A stretch of 10,438 bases of DNA. Source: Bacteroidetes bacterium UBA4416 (lineage in GTDB: Bacteria; Bacteroidota; Bacteroidia; B-17B0; Aurantibacillaceae). Positions 10,101-10,438 of this stretch are shown here, piece after piece. The notes under the pieces were generated by a model, which was given only the letters and a program-made list of their open reading frames with translations, did no database searches and was not told the origin of the DNA. The position numbers were made by a program, and so were the translations under genes. How positions within the stretch are numbered: position 1 is the stretch's first letter; the number at the start of each line of letters is the position of its first letter. The DNA is taken from NCBI GenBank assembly GCA_002390745.1, contig DGQK01000043.1:9177-19614 (forward strand), read 5' to 3'.

Positions 10101-10438
10101 ACCGGAAACGACCTATTACCAGTACGACAGCCAGGGCACACGCCTGCGGAAGATCACCGAGAATTATGCCTCTGTGGGAAATACGCCGACGAAGAAACAG
10201 GAGCGCATCTACATTGCCGGATGGGAATTGTATAAGGAACATAGCGGCCCGAGCGCGGGATTGACTTGTGAAACCTTATCCCTGATTGATGAAGGCCGGC
10301 GCTTTGTGATGATTGAAACGACCGACGATCCTTCTGCGGGTATTTCTAAGGTAACCCGTTACCAGCATCCGAATCATCAGGGATCAACGACTCTTGAAAC
10401 GAACGAAATGGGCCAGGTCATCACTTACGAAGAGTATC
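4123..10438 (+). CDS. Fused TcB-TcC Tc toxin component, SpvB plus Rhs repeats (3' partial)
   Basis: This polypeptide would form the closed cocoon that holds and delivers the toxic domain and docks on the TcA pore. ATG 4123 is the first start after an in-frame TAA at 4084, and it is followed at once by a hydrophilic Lys/Gln/Asn-rich tail. The frame is open for 2105 codons with no stop and leaves the window. Domains in order: SpvB-like (about 34-330, with SLSYNSGSGNGLFGLGW at 76-92); four aspartate-rich propeller repeats (483-661); TcdB middle N and C regions (about 687-1013); the rest of the TcB shell (DALGNEATVLGFDYRTLMPA 1227-1246, VYDLDCYQNSG 1329-1339, QYEPYFS 1429-1435); and Rhs/YD repeats from about 1457. 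The last residues (YQHPNHQGSTTLE onward) are the entry to the Rhs core. No signal peptide is seen, as is usual for TcB. In Photorhabdus, TcB and TcC are separate proteins; here they are one chain. The full protein is probably some hundreds of residues longer. Confidence 0.94.
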   Translation, partial: MEKESKNTNQKQPQFKTDGGKTKSNAIEVPSVALPKGGGAIKGIDQKFTVNAVNGTSSFSIPLPVAAARGVAPNLSLSYNSGSGNGLFGLGWNLSLPSIKRKTDKELPQYMDAADSDTYLFSEAEDLVPEYRKEPDGSFSKDVNDQFILRENDSPDTLWRIRYYKPRIEGLFARIERWTQKTTGEIRWRVITKENTTTLFGWSSASRLADPANVLRVYEWLPELVMDDKGNCAHYLYKAEDDAGFDPSLLHHKNRYKSGSITYTNLYPDKILYGNKTPYKQHDPFLPDSDYMFETVFDYGQYDPNAPFDIVGDWDFRGDAFSDYKAGFEIRTTRLCRRVMQFHHFRELSGGSALVKSMSFSYDDNGNSGFSFLKSAVSHGYIRLGDGSYSDKSLPAMEFSYETHRWNEELKTVDLQDLEQAPAGLAAPYQFTDLYNEGLPGILSEQADGWYYKRNLGGGHFEAAHPVSPKPSFKGLGKSLQLLDLDGDGQKQIVSLSADPRGYFEISDEEEWQPFKSFETLPGIDLKDPNARLLDLNGDGKTDMLITEDHVLTWYESAGRRGFSDYHHRPKPTDEEEGPALVFSDSTQTIFLADMSGDGLVDIVRIRNGEVCYWPNLGFGHFGAKVGMDHAPVFDDDSSFNPAWIRLADIDGSGTPDLIYLGRNSFRCWMNFSGNTCSTSPFEIAAFPDVHPQTDITVSDLLGNGLSCIVWSSPLQKDARQPLRYIDLMSSKKPHIMTAYKNNLGLEVEMEYTPSTEFYIQDKLAGRPWATKLHFPVYCVSKVTNRDKITGHTFMSLYSYHHGYYDHAEKEFRGFGRVDQTDTEVSERWTSADGTNLSNAALNQAPVVTRSWFHTGAYLQESNILDQFATEYWYEEMARQGYPVSSYETALPPARIVPDDAINSAYVTGISPLERREAMRACKGMALRSEVFALEGTPEKQLTPYTVGTHNCHIELVQPKGKNKYAVYTVKESEALSYSYERDTSDPRIAHSLNLETDAYGNVLRAASVVYPRMNPDSTLPSETRHAQGKTAILLTENAYTNDVNGDDSYRLRLTFETKTWEITGLSKTGTIYTLAEIENGLTMTNELPYEDLSGGSGPNRRLIEWVQSLYYRDDLSGDAGAGILESLGIPYENYQLAYSYNPPTDMINHIFGGKVTDTELVAGNYLKFGNGYWVRSGTVQYIGSTETVTDAEARFFTPISYTDAYGSKTFTRYDTSYYLFVERTADALGNEATVLGFDYRTLMPAKMMDANDNVSEILMDELGFPKAMALYGKGSEADDLLGLSAEREANDELEIGKYFTEADRDSCDSAYMTARANTLLKQATMRFVYDLDCYQNSGGTLPPVTSTIAREEHYQDNHTAAIRMSFEYSNGSGQVVMTKMQAEPGYAKQVTDNGDGTITVSLFDTAPRLRWIGNGRTILNNKGNPVMQYEPYFSASARYESATELVEQGVTPVMHYDAPGRLVRTDYPDGTFSKTTFDSWKQLVYDQNDTSRDSNWYYLRYNRLIDTALTTAGKDPLQEEKAAQKSGAHYDTPTAMHLDSMGRPVLTVETDEHGTEYRTTLILDIENNLRLVMDARGNMVMRYDYDMLGNMVKQNSMDSGIRWLFHNAVGSPLYTWDERNHLLVFDYDALHRPLRITVKDGDGASPLDNMVELFVYGEGQVNDKILNLRGRLYRHYDTGGLEETPEYNFKGQALSTVRTLASDYKTVVDWNVTSGKLEAASYTISTDYDALGRIRLQTAPDGSIITPSYSARGLLVSETVEQSAVVKTHLQNIAYDAKGQRLSVQYGNGMKTSYVYDRETFRLNRLTTTILSGRTATTYQDLRFTYDAVGNTVFKQDDNIPTVFYNSSIVQGTNEYTYDARYQLLEATGREMLSSASFGASDNYDDAPFKAIQYPSDSMAMQNYTQYYAYDEVGNILQLQHAASTTGSYTRDYTYANNSNRLLRTEVGSDTYYYGYHAAHGFINSMPHLTVLDWNFKEEIAATSTQYVTSGTPETTYYQYDSQGTRLRKITENYASVGNTPTKKQERIYIAGWELYKEHSGPSAGLTCETLSLIDEGRRFVMIETTDDPSAGISKVTRYQHPNHQGSTTLETNEMGQVITYEEY
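4222..5112 (+). other. SpvB-like N-terminal domain of the TcB part
   Basis: Residues 34-44 read LPKGGGAIKGI and residues 76-92 SLSYNSGSGNGLFGLGW, followed by the NLSLPSIKRKT strand. This is the hallmark start of the SpvB family found at the N-terminus of TcB proteins and of Salmonella SpvB. The right boundary, near residue 330, is approximate. In TcB structures this part helps close the cocoon; it is not itself the toxic enzyme. Confidence 0.85.
5569..6105 (+). repeat. Aspartate-rich propeller (VCBS/FG-GAP-like) repeats of TcB
   Basis: Four related units are visible in the protein: LDLDGDGQKQIV (483-494), LDLNGDGKTDMLI (534-546), LADMSGDGLVDIVRI (592-606) and LADIDGSGTPDLIYL (647-661). The D-x-D/N/S-G-D/S-G pattern resembles calcium-binding blade loops. 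In TcB proteins this stretch forms the beta-propeller that docks on the TcA funnel and acts as the gate. The third unit is followed by YWPNLGFGHFG (613-623), a motif regularly seen in TcB. The repeats are diverged and I saw no DNA-level identity between them. Confidence 0.8.
6181..7161 (+). other. TcdB middle domains (midN and midC type) of the fusion protein
   Basis: Residues 700-713 (DLLGNGLSCIVWSS), KPHIMTAYKNNLGLEVEMEY, RPWATKLHFPVYCVSKV and HGYYDHAEKEFRGFGRV (802-818) follow the conserved order of the TcdB middle N-terminal region. SPLERREAMRACKGMALRSE (911-930), SYSYERD and VVYPR (1009-1013) follow that of the middle C-terminal region. These parts build the lower half of the TcB shell. 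The boundaries are judged by eye. Confidence 0.75.
8491..10438 (+). repeat. Rhs/YD repeat region of the TcC-type shell
   Basis: From residue 1457 the protein shows degenerate YD-type units: YDAPGRLVRTDYPDGT (1457-1472), YDYDMLGNMV (1584-1593), YDALHRPLRI (1628-1637), YDALGRIRLQT (1729-1739), YDAKGQRLSVQYGNGM (1776-1791), YDAVGNTVFKQ (1827-1837), YAYDEVGNILQ (1909-1919) and others. Such repeats make the spiral beta-sheet wall of Rhs and TcC cocoons. The region continues past the right edge. Confidence 0.88.
10360..10438 (+). other. Entry to the Rhs-associated core (cut by window edge)
   Basis: Residues 2080-2105 contain YQHPNHQGSTTLE and, at the very end, GQVITYEEY. In TcC and TcB-TcC proteins this motif, usually (N)HLGS-x-LELD...ISYEEY-x-PYG, comes directly before the Rhs-associated core. 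The core carries the self-cleaving aspartyl protease, and the hypervariable toxin follows it. The window ends one base into the next codon, so neither is visible. Confidence 0.75.

Noticed and set aside
8491..10438. Rhs polymorphic toxin of a type VI secretion or contact-dependent system instead of a Tc component
   Set aside because: The SpvB domain, TcB propeller and TcdB middle domains at the N-terminus and the adjacent TcA gene fit a Tc toxin. No PAAR or VgrG features are seen.

Overview
The window holds the C-terminal half of one very large gene and most of a second. Both are on the + strand and together they encode a Tc (toxin complex) ABC-type toxin. The first gene is cut by the left edge and encodes a TcA-type subunit, the pentameric receptor-binding and pore-forming component. 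The second is cut by the right edge. It encodes one polypeptide that joins a TcB-type part (SpvB-like domain, beta-propeller, TcdB middle domains) to a TcC-type Rhs/YD-repeat shell.

Layout: 2-4021 is TcA, of which 1339 residues are visible, ending in TGA. 4022-4122 is a 101-base gap with a very strong intrinsic-terminator-like hairpin (4035-4084) and a short A-rich leader without a Shine-Dalgarno sequence. 4123-10438 is the TcB-TcC fusion, 2105 residues visible and still open. It stops just as the Rhs core should begin, so the autoprotease region and the variable C-terminal toxin lie to the right of the window. No tRNA, rRNA, CRISPR array, insertion sequence or other gene was seen. The open frames inside the two genes on other frames and the other strand look like shadows.

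How the genes work together, from known Tc biology: TcA pentamers bind the target cell and inject a central helical channel through its membrane. The TcB-TcC cocoon docks on the channel through the TcB propeller and holds an unfolded toxic domain, which passes through the channel. Both partners being adjacent and in this order is the expected arrangement. The hairpin between them could reduce expression of the second gene, which would fit a 5:1 A:BC stoichiometry, but that is inference.

Organism: sampled lines give roughly 50-58% G+C. The second gene has no purine-rich Shine-Dalgarno but an A-rich leader, as is common in Bacteroidota, and the single-chain TcB-TcC form is common outside the classical Photorhabdus/Xenorhabdus systems. 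A Bacteroidota soil or environmental bacterium is a plausible but weakly supported guess.
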